A DNA stretch of 64,000 nt from Xanthobacteraceae bacterium (GTDB taxonomy: Bacteria > Pseudomonadota > Alphaproteobacteria > Rhizobiales > Xanthobacteraceae): NCBI GenBank assembly GCA_024508855.1, contig JANINJ010000107.1, forward strand, positions 248,001-312,000, written 5' to 3'. The translations under genes and the position numbers were made by a program. The notes beneath the pieces were generated by a model, which did no database searches, had not been told where the DNA came from, and saw only the letters and a program-made list of their open reading frames with translations. Positions 47,234-55,637 of the stretch are shown one piece after another (position 1 is the stretch's first letter; every line of letters begins with the position of its first letter).

Positions 47234-47974
47234 TCACTTCCGCCGCTCGCTCTCCTTTTGCCGCGCGACATCCTCGGGCGATTCCAGATAGAAGCCCGAC
47301 CACGTATCCACGTAACACAGGTGATCGTGGACCTCTTTGACGCCCTCGACGTTCTCCGCGGCGACCTTGCAGGCCTGACGCGCGCGCTCGTCGATGATCA
47401 GGCCGTGCAGATGCACGATGCCGTCACGCACCGTCACTTCGAGTGCGGCGGGGCGCCAGTCGGCCTCCATCAACAGCCGCGTGATCCGCGCGCGAATGTG
47501 ATCGTCGTTGGCCGTCGGATCGGGAACGTCCTGCGCCAGATTGACGACTGCGCGCATCAGGTTGGCCCGGGTGATGATTCCGGTGAGCCGCCCGTCCTGC
47601 ACGACGGGCAAGCGCTTGATGTGCTTCGTCTCCATGAGCTGGACCAGTTCATCCAGCGCGGTTTCCTCGCCGACCGTCACCGGGTCGCGCGTCATCACCT
47701 CGCCGATCTTTCGTCCGCGCTCGTGCACGAAATCCGCCGCCTGCTTGCCGGGACCGACCAGGAATTCCAGCCACTTCGGCCGCTTGCGCTGGGTGCCGAT
47801 CTCGAACCGGCGCAGGAAGTCGCCCTCGGAAACGATTCCGACCAGCTTGCCGGCGTCGTCCAGCACCGGCAGCCCGCTGATGTGGTTCTGCAGCATCCTG
47901 CTTGCGGCTTCGGCGATCGTCGTTTCGGGAGTAACCGTGATGACGTTTCTGGTCATAACCTGATGCGCACGCAT
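47234..47974 (-). CDS. CBS-BON domain protein
   Basis: A 246-residue protein starting MRAHQVMTRNVITV behind a strong GGAGGAG ribosome site. Two CBS motifs form one Bateman pair: VMTRNVITVTPETTIAEAAS to GIVSEGDFLRR, and VMTRDPVTVGEETALDELV to GIITRANLMRA. A BON domain follows (ARITRLLMEADWRPAALEVT, then GIVHLHGLIIDERARQACKV). CBS pairs bind adenine nucleotides as energy sensors and BON domains bind phospholipid or other partners. It is widely found in rhizobia; the target is unknown. Confidence 0.9.
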   Translation of the reverse strand: MRAHQVMTRNVITVTPETTIAEAASRMLQNHISGLPVLDDAGKLVGIVSEGDFLRRFEIGTQRKRPKWLEFLVGPGKQAADFVHERGRKIGEVMTRDPVTVGEETALDELVQLMETKHIKRLPVVQDGRLTGIITRANLMRAVVNLAQDVPDPTANDDHIRARITRLLMEADWRPAALEVTVRDGIVHLHGLIIDERARQACKVAAENVEGVKEVHDHLCYVDTWSGFYLESPEDVARQKESERRK

Positions 47975-48173
47975 GGCAGTTCTCCTCCATCTGTTGTTCC
48001 ATCTTGCCAGACTGGCGTTCGGGTTCTTTGAGGAAGAACAAGTAAGCGTAGGCCGGTCGGAGCGCGGCGTCGCCTTGCGCTGCAACGGCCGGTCCTGCTG
48101 ACATCGCGGCGCGGCTTTGCTAGCCTCCCGCCTGTAAAAAATAATGCAAAACAATCGATCGGGAGACAACGCC

Positions 48174-48827
48174 ATGTCAGACTACGCCATGCCAGACCGC
48201 GCCGTGTCACGACGTTTCACCATCGCGCTAGCGCTTGCCGCAGTCACCGTTATCTCGGCAGGCCCTGCGCCGGCTGCGGACAAATGGACGACACTGTTCG
48301 ACAGCAGCAGCAAGGATCTCAGCGCGTTCGATCAGTCCGGCAATGCCAACTGGCGCGTCGAGGATGGCGCAGCCGTTGCGAACAAGGGCAACGGCTTTCT
48401 GGTGACGAAGAAGGACTACAGGAATTTCCGCATCCGCGTGGAATTCTGGGTGGGGCCGGACGCCAACAGCGGCGTGTTCGTCCACGTCACCGACCCAAAA
48501 GACATCACCGGCAAGAACGCCTACGAGGTCAACATCTGGGACGATCGCCCGGAGAAGGACTACGCCACCGGCGCGGTGGTCGGCGTCGCCAAGGTCGATC
48601 CGATGCCGAAGACGGTCGGCCACTGGAACGTCTACGACATCACGGTGAAGGATGGCGTGTTCACCGTGAAGCTGAACGACAAGACCACCGTGAGCGGCGC
48701 CAAGGACACCAGGCTCGAAACCGGCAAGATCGCGCTGCAGCACGGCCTCGGCAACAAGGATGCGTCCGGCAAGGTCAACGATGCCGGGGTCGTCAAATTC
48801 CGCAAGGTACAGATCGAAGAACTGTAG
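48174..48827 (+). CDS. secreted DUF1080 protein (3-keto-disaccharide hydrolase-like)
   Basis: A 217-residue protein starting MSDYAMPDRAVSRRF with a signal peptide ending PAPAA before DKWTTLFDSSSKDLSAF. The rest is a DUF1080 (concanavalin-like) domain: LFDSSSKDLSAFDQ, NGFLVTKKDYRNFRIRVEF, GPDANSGVFVHVTDP and HGLGNKDASGKV. These proteins bind sugars and some hydrolyse 3-keto-disaccharides. It is exported to the periplasm. It is separated from the RidA-like gene by 70 bases. Confidence 0.85.
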   Translation: MSDYAMPDRAVSRRFTIALALAAVTVISAGPAPAADKWTTLFDSSSKDLSAFDQSGNANWRVEDGAAVANKGNGFLVTKKDYRNFRIRVEFWVGPDANSGVFVHVTDPKDITGKNAYEVNIWDDRPEKDYATGAVVGVAKVDPMPKTVGHWNVYDITVKDGVFTVKLNDKTTVSGAKDTRLETGKIALQHGLGNKDASGKVNDAGVVKFRKVQIEEL

Positions 48828-48897
48828 TCCACGCAGTTGCGGCGGCGGATGGATCGTTTCCGTCCGCCGCAGCGATGTTCAACATAAGGTTCGTTAC

Positions 48898-49278
48898 ATG
48901 CCCATTACGCATTTCCCGGCTCCGGCCGGCATCAAGGCCCCGCCGCTATCCTTCGCCGCGCGCACCGGCGATCTTCTGTTCATCTCCGGCATTCCCGGCT
49001 TCGATGACAAGGGCGCGCTGCCCGACGGTTTCGAAGCGCAGTTCGCCAACGTCATCACCAACTTCACACGCGTGCTGACGGAGGCCGGCGCCACCATGCG
49101 CCATCTCGTCAAGGTCAACGTGCTGCTGACGCGCGCCGCCGACGTGGCCACGATGAACAAGCTCTATGCCGGCGCGTTCGGCCCCGCGCCCTATCCCGCG
49201 CGCACCACCTGCGTGGTGCAGGCACTGCCCGATCCGAAGATGCTGATCGAGATCGAGGGTGTTGCATCGCTGGCGTAG
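48898..49278 (+). CDS. RidA family protein
   Basis: A 126-residue protein of the RidA/YjgF family starting MPITHFPAPAGIKAPPLSF. It has GDLLFISGIPGFDDKG, FANVITNFTRVLTEAGATMR and the family end GPAPYPARTTCVVQALPDPKMLIEIEGVA (quote GPAPYPARTTCVVQALPDP). The conserved Arg in YPARTTC matches the catalytic Arg of imine/enamine deaminases. It likely degrades reactive 2-aminoacrylate-like imines. Confidence 0.88.
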   Translation: MPITHFPAPAGIKAPPLSFAARTGDLLFISGIPGFDDKGALPDGFEAQFANVITNFTRVLTEAGATMRHLVKVNVLLTRAADVATMNKLYAGAFGPAPYPARTTCVVQALPDPKMLIEIEGVASLA

Positions 49279-49284
49279 CGCTGA

Positions 49285-49713
49285 TTACCGCCGCGGACAT
49301 TCCTTGTATCCGAACTCGTCGATGATCCGCGCGCCGGAGATCGCGCTGAAATCCAGCTTGTTCATGTAGCCGTGCGCAACGATGTATTGCCGAAGCTTCG
49401 GCTTGTACGCATTCAGCATCCGCTGCGTCGAACTCTGGTTGACGACATAACGGTTCGGGCCGCGGCCATGGCCGGCATGAAACAGCAGTTGCGCGCTGCG
49501 CTCGACGCAGACATTGCGCACGCCGAGAAACAGCGTGCAGTTCGACTGGCAGTGGCCGCGAATGCGAAACAGTTCGCCGGTCGCGTTGGCCTGATCGATG
49601 GCGGGCTGGAATTTCTCGATCCAGCCGCCCATGGAGAAGCGATCGGACGTGTCGGCTCGCGCGGCGCCGATCGTGGCGACGCCAAGCACCATCAGCGCAA
49701 AAAATTTCTTCAT
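49285..49713 (-). CDS. secreted ClpP-like protein of unknown function
   Basis: A 142-residue protein starting MKKFFALMVLGVATIGA, with a signal peptide ending ARA before DTSDRF. The central block FRIRGHCQSNCTLFLGVRNV and LLFHAGHGRGPNRY resembles the ClpP/crotonase fold of small periplasmic proteins (C-x-S-x-C-T and FH motifs). Four cysteines (in HCQSNC, VCVE and ECPRR) suggest disulfide bonds in the periplasm. No partner is seen in the neighbourhood. It converges with the RidA-like gene. Confidence 0.65.
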   Translation of the reverse strand: MKKFFALMVLGVATIGAARADTSDRFSMGGWIEKFQPAIDQANATGELFRIRGHCQSNCTLFLGVRNVCVERSAQLLFHAGHGRGPNRYVVNQSSTQRMLNAYKPKLRQYIVAHGYMNKLDFSAISGARIIDEFGYKECPRR

Positions 49714-49824
49714 GAAAAGCCTCCAACTATCAACGCATTGTATCCCTTCCGGCGCGCGCCGCCGAAGAATTGTGAGGGACAGTTATCCCCGCTTCCGAAA
49801 CCTCGCTTATCATTGCCGCTGTCC

Positions 49825-50250
49825 TGTTCATAAGGGGCGCTTCTAGAGGCGTCTTGAAGTGGAGCAGGATGCGGGTCCGCGCCCTTGCCTCGCACGCAAG
49901 GTCCCGGAGGCCGAGGGTGCCCGTCCGGCTCCACTACGGGAGCCTGCCGCTTTGCGGCTGGACGCGGGACAGGCGAGCGGCGGGGAAACCCGTCGTGCTC
50001 AGGCCATATGCGGCCGCCACGTCCCCGGAAGCACGATCCCTCGCGCCATAAATCCCGCGGTGGGCGCGCCGAGAGGCGTTGCGCGGTTTCGCTTTCGCCC
50101 TTCGCAAGGCGGATGCGGATCGCGACCAGAACCACCCTTGCGCCGCTCGGCGCGCCCCCACCCCTCATCTTCTCGAGGGCGCGGTCTCCGGCAAAGCTCG
50201 GCCTCGGCAGAGGCGCGAGAGCGTTTGCGCTTGCCGTCCCCAAGAGTGCC
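49825..50250. other. GC-rich structured non-coding element, possibly a dispersed repeat or ncRNA
   Basis: The stretch between 49714 and 50310 has no credible gene on either strand; the open frames seen there are compositionally odd Arg/Pro/Gly-rich shadows. It contains several perfect stems. CCTTGC / GCAAGG pair across a CTCGCAC loop. At 49923-49963, GTCC, then the hairpin GGCTCC-ACTACG-GGAGCC, then the hairpin GCCGC-TTT-GCGGC, then GGAC make a perfect three-way junction. I recall translated forms of very similar DNA annotated as hypothetical proteins in Bradyrhizobium, which suggests a multicopy element. Boundaries are approximate. Confidence 0.5.
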
Positions 50251-50310
50251 GCCGCCTCACCCCAGTTATTCCCGTTATTCACGATATTTTCGAAACTGCG
50301 GAGCGATCTG

Positions 50311-50338
50311 TTGACACCAAATCCGATTGTTCTACTAA
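50311..50338 (+). promoter_or_regulatory. sigma-70 type promoter for the riboswitch-nrdAB transcript
   Basis: A consensus -35 TTGACA (50311-50316) and a -10 TACTAA (50333-50338) are separated by 16 bases. They lie just before the cobalamin riboswitch. Confidence 0.6.
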
Positions 50339-50349
50339 ATGTGGTGGTC

Positions 50350-50535
50350 ACGGTCTCTCGAATCGCAAGATCGAGAGCTAAGAGGGAAGCCGGTGCGGCG
50401 TATGCCAAGGCCGGAGCTGCCCCCGCAACTGTTAGCGGCGAGTTCCTTTGTCCAGAACATGTCACTGAGGCCGCGAGGCCTTGGGAAGACGGGACGAGAA
50501 CGACGACCCGCGAGCCAGGAGACCTGCCGCGACAC
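50350..50535 (+). promoter_or_regulatory. cobalamin (AdoCbl) riboswitch
   Basis: The conserved B12-box phrases are present: GAGGGAAGCCGGTG, GCTGCCCCCGCAACTGT, TGTCACTGAGGCC and CGAGCCAGGAGACCTGCCG. It lies in the leader of nrdA, about 130 bases before the start codon. When adenosylcobalamin is plentiful it should reduce expression of the B12-independent ribonucleotide reductase, as described for Streptomyces nrdAB and in comparative studies of B12 riboswitches. Confidence 0.93.
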
Positions 50536-50662
50536 TATGAACGTCCTCGGGCGGGGTGTCCCGGTGGATCGCTTGACAGTGTCCGCGGGCTTCCTCCGCC
50601 ACGACATTTCGCACGCGAGTCCGCTCGGCCTTTGCCCCCAGCAACTTGGGGCTAGAACGCCG

Positions 50663-53572
50663 ATGTCTCTTATCACTGAAACCACACGACCCATCTCGCT
50701 GCCGCATCTCTCGAGCGCGGCGGCCTCAAAGCCATCGGCCGAACCGGGCTATCAGATCATCCGCCGCAACGGCGCGGTGACGCCCTTCGACTCCTCGAAG
50801 ATCACCGTCGCCCTGACCAAGGCCTTCCTCGCCACCGAAGGCAGCAGCGCCGCCGCTTCCCGCCGCGTCCACGATATCGTCGCCGGCCTGACCGAGCAGA
50901 TCGTCGCCAGCTTGACCCGCCGTGCCGATGCCGGCCGCACCTTCCATATCGAGGAAGTTCAGGACCAGGTCGAACTGGCATTGATGCGCAGCGAGCACCA
51001 CAAGGTTGCCCGCGCCTATGTGCTCTATCGCGAGGAACGTGCACAGGAGCGCGCCCGGCAAGCCCAGTCGAATGCCAAAGCGAAGGCTGCGATCAGCGCG
51101 CCCTCGCTGCGGATGAAAACCGCCGATGGCGCGCTGATCGCGCTCGACTTTGCGCGTCTGGCCGCGATCGTCGGCGAGGCTTGCGCCGAACTGTCCGGCG
51201 TTTCGACCGAAGCGGTGCTGACCGAAACCCATCGCAACCTCTACGACGGCATCAGCCAGGATGAACTGTCGCTCGCCCCGATCCTCGCCGCGCGCACGCT
51301 GGTGGAAACCGAGCCGGATTACGCCAAGGTCAGCGCCCGCCTGTTGCTCGACAAGCTGCGCGGCGAAGCCCTGAGCTTCGTCCACGGCCACGCCGAACAG
51401 GCGACGCAACATGAAATGGCGGAGCGCTACGCCGGGTATTTCCACGCCTATGTAAAAACCGGCATCGCCAACGAACTGCTCGATCCGGAGCTTGCGCGCT
51501 TCGACCTCAACCGCCTGGCTGCGGCATTGAAGCCCGAGCGTGACCTGCAATTCGATTATCTCGGACTGCAGACGCTTTACGATCGCTATTTCTTGCACGC
51601 GGACGGCACGCGCTTCGAACTGCCGCAGGCGTTCTTCATGCGCGTCGCATGCGGCCTCGCGCTGCGCGAGATCGACCGCGAAGGCAAGGCGATCGAGTTC
51701 TACGATCTGCTGTCGTCGTTCGATTTCATGGCCTCGACGCCGACGCTGTTCAACGCGGGCACGCCGCGCTCGCAACTCTCCTCGTGCTTCCTCACCACGG
51801 TGCCGGACGACCTCGACGGCATCTTCAAGTCGATCAAGGACAACGCGCTGCTGTCGAAATATGCCGGCGGCCTCGGCAACGACTGGACCCGCGTGCGCGG
51901 CCTCGGCGCGCACATCAAGGGCACCAACGGGGAAAGCCAGGGCGTGGTGCCGTTCCTGAAGGTCGCGAACGACACCGCGATCGCCGTCAATCAGGGCGGC
52001 AAGCGCAAGGGCGCCGTCTGCGCCTATCTGGAAACCTGGCACATCGACATCGAGGAATTCCTCGACCTGCGCAAGAACACCGGCGACGATCGCCGCCGCA
52101 CCCACGACATGAACACCGCGAACTGGGTGCCGGACCTGTTCATGCAGCGGGTCGAGCAGGATGGCATCTGGACGCTGTTCTCTCCCGACGAAGCGCCCGA
52201 CCTCCACGACCTGACCGGCACGGCCTTCGCGGAGCGCTACGCCCACTATGAGGCAAAAGCGGCGCGCGGCGAGATGCGCGTGTCCAAGCAGTTGCGCGCT
52301 ACCGACCTGTGGCGGCGCATGCTGACCATGCTGTTCGAAACCGGCCATCCGTGGATCACGTTCAAGGATCCCTGCAACCTGCGTTCGCCGCAGCAGCATT
52401 GCGGCGTGGTGCATTCGTCCAACCTGTGCACCGAGATCACGCTGAACACATCGAGCACCGAAGTCGCGGTGTGCAACCTCGGCTCGATCAACCTCGTCAA
52501 CCACATCGCCGACGGCAAACTCGACCACGCGCATCTGGCCCGTTCAGTGACGACGGCGATGCGCATGCTCGACAACGTGCTCGACGTCAATTTCTATACC
52601 ATCCCCGAAGCGCGCAGCTCCAATCTGCGGCATCGACCGGTCGGTCTCGGCATCATGGGCTTTCAGGATGCGCTCAATATCCTGCGGCTGCCTTATGCCT
52701 CGGAGGGCGCGATCGCCTTCGCCGACGAGAGCATGGAGGCGATCTCGTACTGGGCGATATCCGGCTCGGTCGATCTCGCCGCCGAGCGTGGCCGTTATCC
52801 GTCCTACGAAGGCTCGCTGTGGTCGAAGGGCATTCTGCCGCTCGACTCCATGCGCATTCTGGACGACGCGCGCGGCGCGCCGGTCGATCTCGACCGTTCG
52901 AGCCGGCTCGATTGGGACGCGCTACGCCAGCGCGTCATGACGACCGGCATGCGCAACTCCAACACCATGGCCATCGCGCCGACGGCGACGATCTCGAACA
53001 TCTGCGGTGTCTCGCAGTCGATCGAGCCCGCCTATCAGAACCTCTACGTCAAATCCAACATGTCCGGCGACTTCACCGTGGTGAACGCTCATCTGGTGCA
53101 CGATCTGAAAGCACGCGGGCTGTGGGACGAGGTGATGATCTCGGACCTGAAGTATTTCGACGGCAGCGTCGGCCAGATCGATCGCATCCCGGACGACCTC
53201 AAGGCGCTCTACGCCACCGCGTTCGAGATCGACAGCGCATGGCTGATCGAAGCGGCCGCGCGGCGGCAGAAATGGATCGATCAGGCCCAGTCGCTGAACC
53301 TCTACATCGCCAACCCCAGCGGCAAGAAACTCGATGCGCTGTATCGGCTGGCGTGGACCCGCGGACTGAAGACCACCTACTACCTGCGCTCGCGCTCGGC
53401 CACCCATGTCGAGAAATCGACCCTGAAAGGCACCGACGGCAAGCTCAATGCGGTCTCGTCGTCGGTGCCCGCTGCATCCGCCGCGAACGGCAGTTCTAAC
53501 GGTCACGCCAATGGCGAAGTCTGGGGCAAGGCCTGCGCCATCGACGATCCCACCTGCGAAGCTTGCCAGTGA
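50663..53572 (+). CDS. nrdA: ribonucleoside-diphosphate reductase alpha subunit
   Basis: A 969-residue class I ribonucleotide reductase large chain starting MSLITETTRPISLPHLSSAA. Residues about 33-130 are an ATP-cone (IIRRNGAVTPFDSSKITVAL) and a second cone-like segment follows (LRMKTADGALIALDFARLAA). The catalytic domain has SSCFLTTVPDDL (redox Cys), SNLCTEITLNTSS (Asn-x-Cys-x-Glu, thiyl Cys and proton-transfer Glu), VAVCNLGSINL and TTYYLRSRS (the radical-relay Tyr pair). The C-terminus ends in a redox CEAC pair. It is 29 bases from nrdB, and its leader carries a B12 riboswitch. Confidence 0.96.
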   Translation: MSLITETTRPISLPHLSSAAASKPSAEPGYQIIRRNGAVTPFDSSKITVALTKAFLATEGSSAAASRRVHDIVAGLTEQIVASLTRRADAGRTFHIEEVQDQVELALMRSEHHKVARAYVLYREERAQERARQAQSNAKAKAAISAPSLRMKTADGALIALDFARLAAIVGEACAELSGVSTEAVLTETHRNLYDGISQDELSLAPILAARTLVETEPDYAKVSARLLLDKLRGEALSFVHGHAEQATQHEMAERYAGYFHAYVKTGIANELLDPELARFDLNRLAAALKPERDLQFDYLGLQTLYDRYFLHADGTRFELPQAFFMRVACGLALREIDREGKAIEFYDLLSSFDFMASTPTLFNAGTPRSQLSSCFLTTVPDDLDGIFKSIKDNALLSKYAGGLGNDWTRVRGLGAHIKGTNGESQGVVPFLKVANDTAIAVNQGGKRKGAVCAYLETWHIDIEEFLDLRKNTGDDRRRTHDMNTANWVPDLFMQRVEQDGIWTLFSPDEAPDLHDLTGTAFAERYAHYEAKAARGEMRVSKQLRATDLWRRMLTMLFETGHPWITFKDPCNLRSPQQHCGVVHSSNLCTEITLNTSSTEVAVCNLGSINLVNHIADGKLDHAHLARSVTTAMRMLDNVLDVNFYTIPEARSSNLRHRPVGLGIMGFQDALNILRLPYASEGAIAFADESMEAISYWAISGSVDLAAERGRYPSYEGSLWSKGILPLDSMRILDDARGAPVDLDRSSRLDWDALRQRVMTTGMRNSNTMAIAPTATISNICGVSQSIEPAYQNLYVKSNMSGDFTVVNAHLVHDLKARGLWDEVMISDLKYFDGSVGQIDRIPDDLKALYATAFEIDSAWLIEAAARRQKWIDQAQSLNLYIANPSGKKLDALYRLAWTRGLKTTYYLRSRSATHVEKSTLKGTDGKLNAVSSSVPAASAANGSSNGHANGEVWGKACAIDDPTCEACQ

Positions 53573-53601
53573 GCGGGCTGTAAAAACAAAGGAAGAAAAC
53601 A

Positions 53602-54735
53602 ATGCTCGACTGGTCAGACACCACTGCATCCCCTGTACGCACCGTGCATCCGGCGGTTATTGCCGATACGGTTCCGCCGGCCGATGTCACCGGCCTTGGC
53701 ACCATCGACCGATCCGGCAGCCGGGTATCGGTCGATGACAAGCGGATGATCAATTGCCGCGCCGACGTGAATCAGCTTCTGCCGCTGAAATATCGCTGGG
53801 CCTGGGAGAAATATCTCTCCGGCTGCAACAACCACTGGATGCCGACCGAAGTCTCGATGCAGGCCGACATCGCGCTATGGAAATCGAAGGACGGCCTGAC
53901 CGAGGACGAGCGCCGCGCCATCAAGCGCAACCTCGGCTTCTTCGCGGCTTCCGAGAGCCTCGTCGCCAACAACATCGTACTGGCGATCTACCGGCACCTG
54001 ACCAATCCGGAATGCCGCCAGTATCTGCTCCGGCAGGCGTTCGAGGAAGCCGTGCACACGCACACCTTCCAGTACATTGTGGAAAGCCTCGGGCTGGACG
54101 AAGGTGAACTGTTCAACATGTATCGCGAGGTGCCCTCCATCACCGACAAGGCGGCGTGGGCGCTGAAGCATACCCAGCATCTCGACGATCCGGATTTCCA
54201 GACCGGCACGCCGGAGGCCGATCAGGCGTTTCTGCGCGATCTCGTTGCCTTCTACGTGATCTTCGAGGGCATGTGGTTCTACACCGGCTTCGCGCAGATA
54301 TTGTCGCTGGGGCGGCGCTCCAAGATGATCGGTATCGCGGAGCAGTATCAATACATCCTGCGCGACGAATCGATTCACCTGAACTTCGGAATCGACGTCA
54401 TCAACCAGATCAAGATCGAGAATCCGCATCTTTGGACCAAGGCTTTCCAGGACGAGTTGCGCGGCATGATCCGCGAGGCCGCCGAACTGGAAGCTGCTTA
54501 CGGCCGGGATACGATGCCGCGCGGCTTCCTCGGCCTGAACGCTGCCTTGTGCGAACAATACATGCATTTCATCGCCAACCGCCGCTGCGCCCAGCTTGGC
54601 CTGAGCCCGGTCTTCGACGAGACCGAGAACCCCTTCCCGTGGATGAGCGAGGCGATGGACCTGAAGAAAGAGAAGAACTTCTTCGAGACCCGCGTGATCG
54701 AATACCAGAACGGCGGTGCGTTGAGCTGGGAGTGA
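53602..54735 (+). CDS. nrdB: ribonucleotide reductase beta subunit, class Ic type (Phe in place of radical Tyr)
   Basis: A 377-residue R2 protein starting [15 protein letters not shown] behind GGAAG. The metal ligands are visible: Glu118 in [12 protein letters not shown], Glu149 and His152 in [13 protein letters not shown], and the late [20 protein letters not shown] (20). The residue that is the radical Tyr in ordinary class Ia (four after the His) is Phe156, and there is a Tyr at 158. Glu118 replaces the Asp of class Ia. Both features, and the wider sequence, match the Mn/Fe enzyme of Chlamydia trachomatis. A Mn(IV)/Fe(III) cofactor is therefore expected. Confidence 0.94.
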   Translation: MLDWSDTTASPVRTVHPAVIADTVPPADVTGLGTIDRSGSRVSVDDKRMINCRADVNQLLPLKYRWAWEKYLSGCNNHWMPTEVSMQADIALWKSKDGLTEDERRAIKRNLGFFAASESLVANNIVLAIYRHLTNPECRQYLLRQAFEEAVHTHTFQYIVESLGLDEGELFNMYREVPSITDKAAWALKHTQHLDDPDFQTGTPEADQAFLRDLVAFYVIFEGMWFYTGFAQILSLGRRSKMIGIAEQYQYILRDESIHLNFGIDVINQIKIENPHLWTKAFQDELRGMIREAAELEAAYGRDTMPRGFLGLNAALCEQYMHFIANRRCAQLGLSPVFDETENPFPWMSEAMDLKKEKNFFETRVIEYQNGGALSWE

Positions 54736-54752
54736 GCACTGCGAGGTACACA

Positions 54753-54782
54753 CCGCCGCTGCCTGTCAACGGGCAGTGGCGG
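54753..54782 (+). terminator. hairpin after nrdB (no T tract)
   Basis: CCGCCGCTGCC and GGGCAGTGGCGG form a stem of 11 pairs including one G-T, with loop TGTCAA(C). It is 18 bases after the nrdB stop; the lack of a T run makes intrinsic termination uncertain. Confidence 0.5.
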
Positions 54783-54865
54783 AATCGGTTGCTCTGGCTT
54801 AGAGTGATAGGCTCGTGATAGTGCTGGTTGTCAGCGCATTTAAGCCGATCGGAAAAGACCAGACC

Positions 54866-55618
54866 ATGACTGCGAGACGGCGGACGTTACAAAAATCCAG
54901 TCGTCCCCAATCCCCCAAAAGCAAAGCCCGAGCAGACAGCGCCGCCTCCCCGGCCCGGCAGCCGGTGAGCAGATCTCGTTCAAAGACAAAATCCCCGAAC
55001 GCCCGCCAGCAGAAGCTAATCGAGGAGGCCGGCGCCTCGAAATCCCAGAAATCCCGCGACTTGATTCTCGAGTCGGCCGCAAAATTGTTTCGCCGACAGG
55101 GTTATTCCGCGACCACGCTGCGGCAGATCGCCCAACTCGCGAAGATTAAGGCGGGCAGCATCTATTACTATTTCGATTCCAAGGAAGCGATTCTCGACGA
55201 GGTGCTCGATATCGGCCTTCATAGGGTGTTCGACGCGGTCAAACTGAAGCTTCAGCAAGCCGGCGACGTATCACATCGCCAACGCATCGCGCTCGCGATC
55301 GAAGCCCATCTGGAAGCGCTCCTCGCCGCCAGCGATTTCACCTCGGCGAACATCCGCATCTACGGCCAGTTGCCGGAACGGCTGAAGAAGCCGCATCGCC
55401 CGATCCGGCGCGCTTACGCCAAATACTGGGATCGCCTGTTTCTCGACGCCCAGCGCGCCGGCGAAATCCGCCGCGACATCGAGATCGTTCCGTTGCGGAT
55501 TTTCGTGTTGGGCGCGCTGAACTGGACCGTCGAGTGGTTCGACTTGAGCAAGAAGGACGCCGTGCTGAAACTGGCGCGCCGGACTGAGCTTTTGATTTTC
55601 GACGGACTAAAGAAATAG
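54866..55618 (+). CDS. TetR family regulator with long basic N-terminal extension
   Basis: A 250-residue protein starting MTARRRTLQKSSRPQSPKSK. The first 63 residues are Lys/Arg/Ser/Pro-rich and probably disordered. The helix-turn-helix follows: RDLILESAAKLFRRQGYSAT, TLRQIAQLAKIKAGSIYYYF, DSKEAIL. The C-terminal half has the ligand-binding helices with FLDAQRAGEIRRDIEI. It is the only regulator near the acyl-CoA cluster, so I propose that it binds the three palindromes at 56443, 59355 and 62387. No copy of the palindrome lies before its own start. Confidence 0.88.
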   Translation: MTARRRTLQKSSRPQSPKSKARADSAASPARQPVSRSRSKTKSPNARQQKLIEEAGASKSQKSRDLILESAAKLFRRQGYSATTLRQIAQLAKIKAGSIYYYFDSKEAILDEVLDIGLHRVFDAVKLKLQQAGDVSHRQRIALAIEAHLEALLAASDFTSANIRIYGQLPERLKKPHRPIRRAYAKYWDRLFLDAQRAGEIRRDIEIVPLRIFVLGALNWTVEWFDLSKKDAVLKLARRTELLIFDGLKK

Positions 55619-55637
55619 CAGGCGCGGGATCGGCAGC

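Noticed and set aside
49859-50314. Open frames of 150-256 residues across the GC-rich element
   Set aside because: Arg/Pro/Gly-rich on all frames, no ribosome site, and the DNA is better explained by RNA-like stems.
50726-52534. 602-residue open frame on the minus strand opposite nrdA
   Set aside because: Antisense shadow; nrdA is unambiguous on the plus strand.
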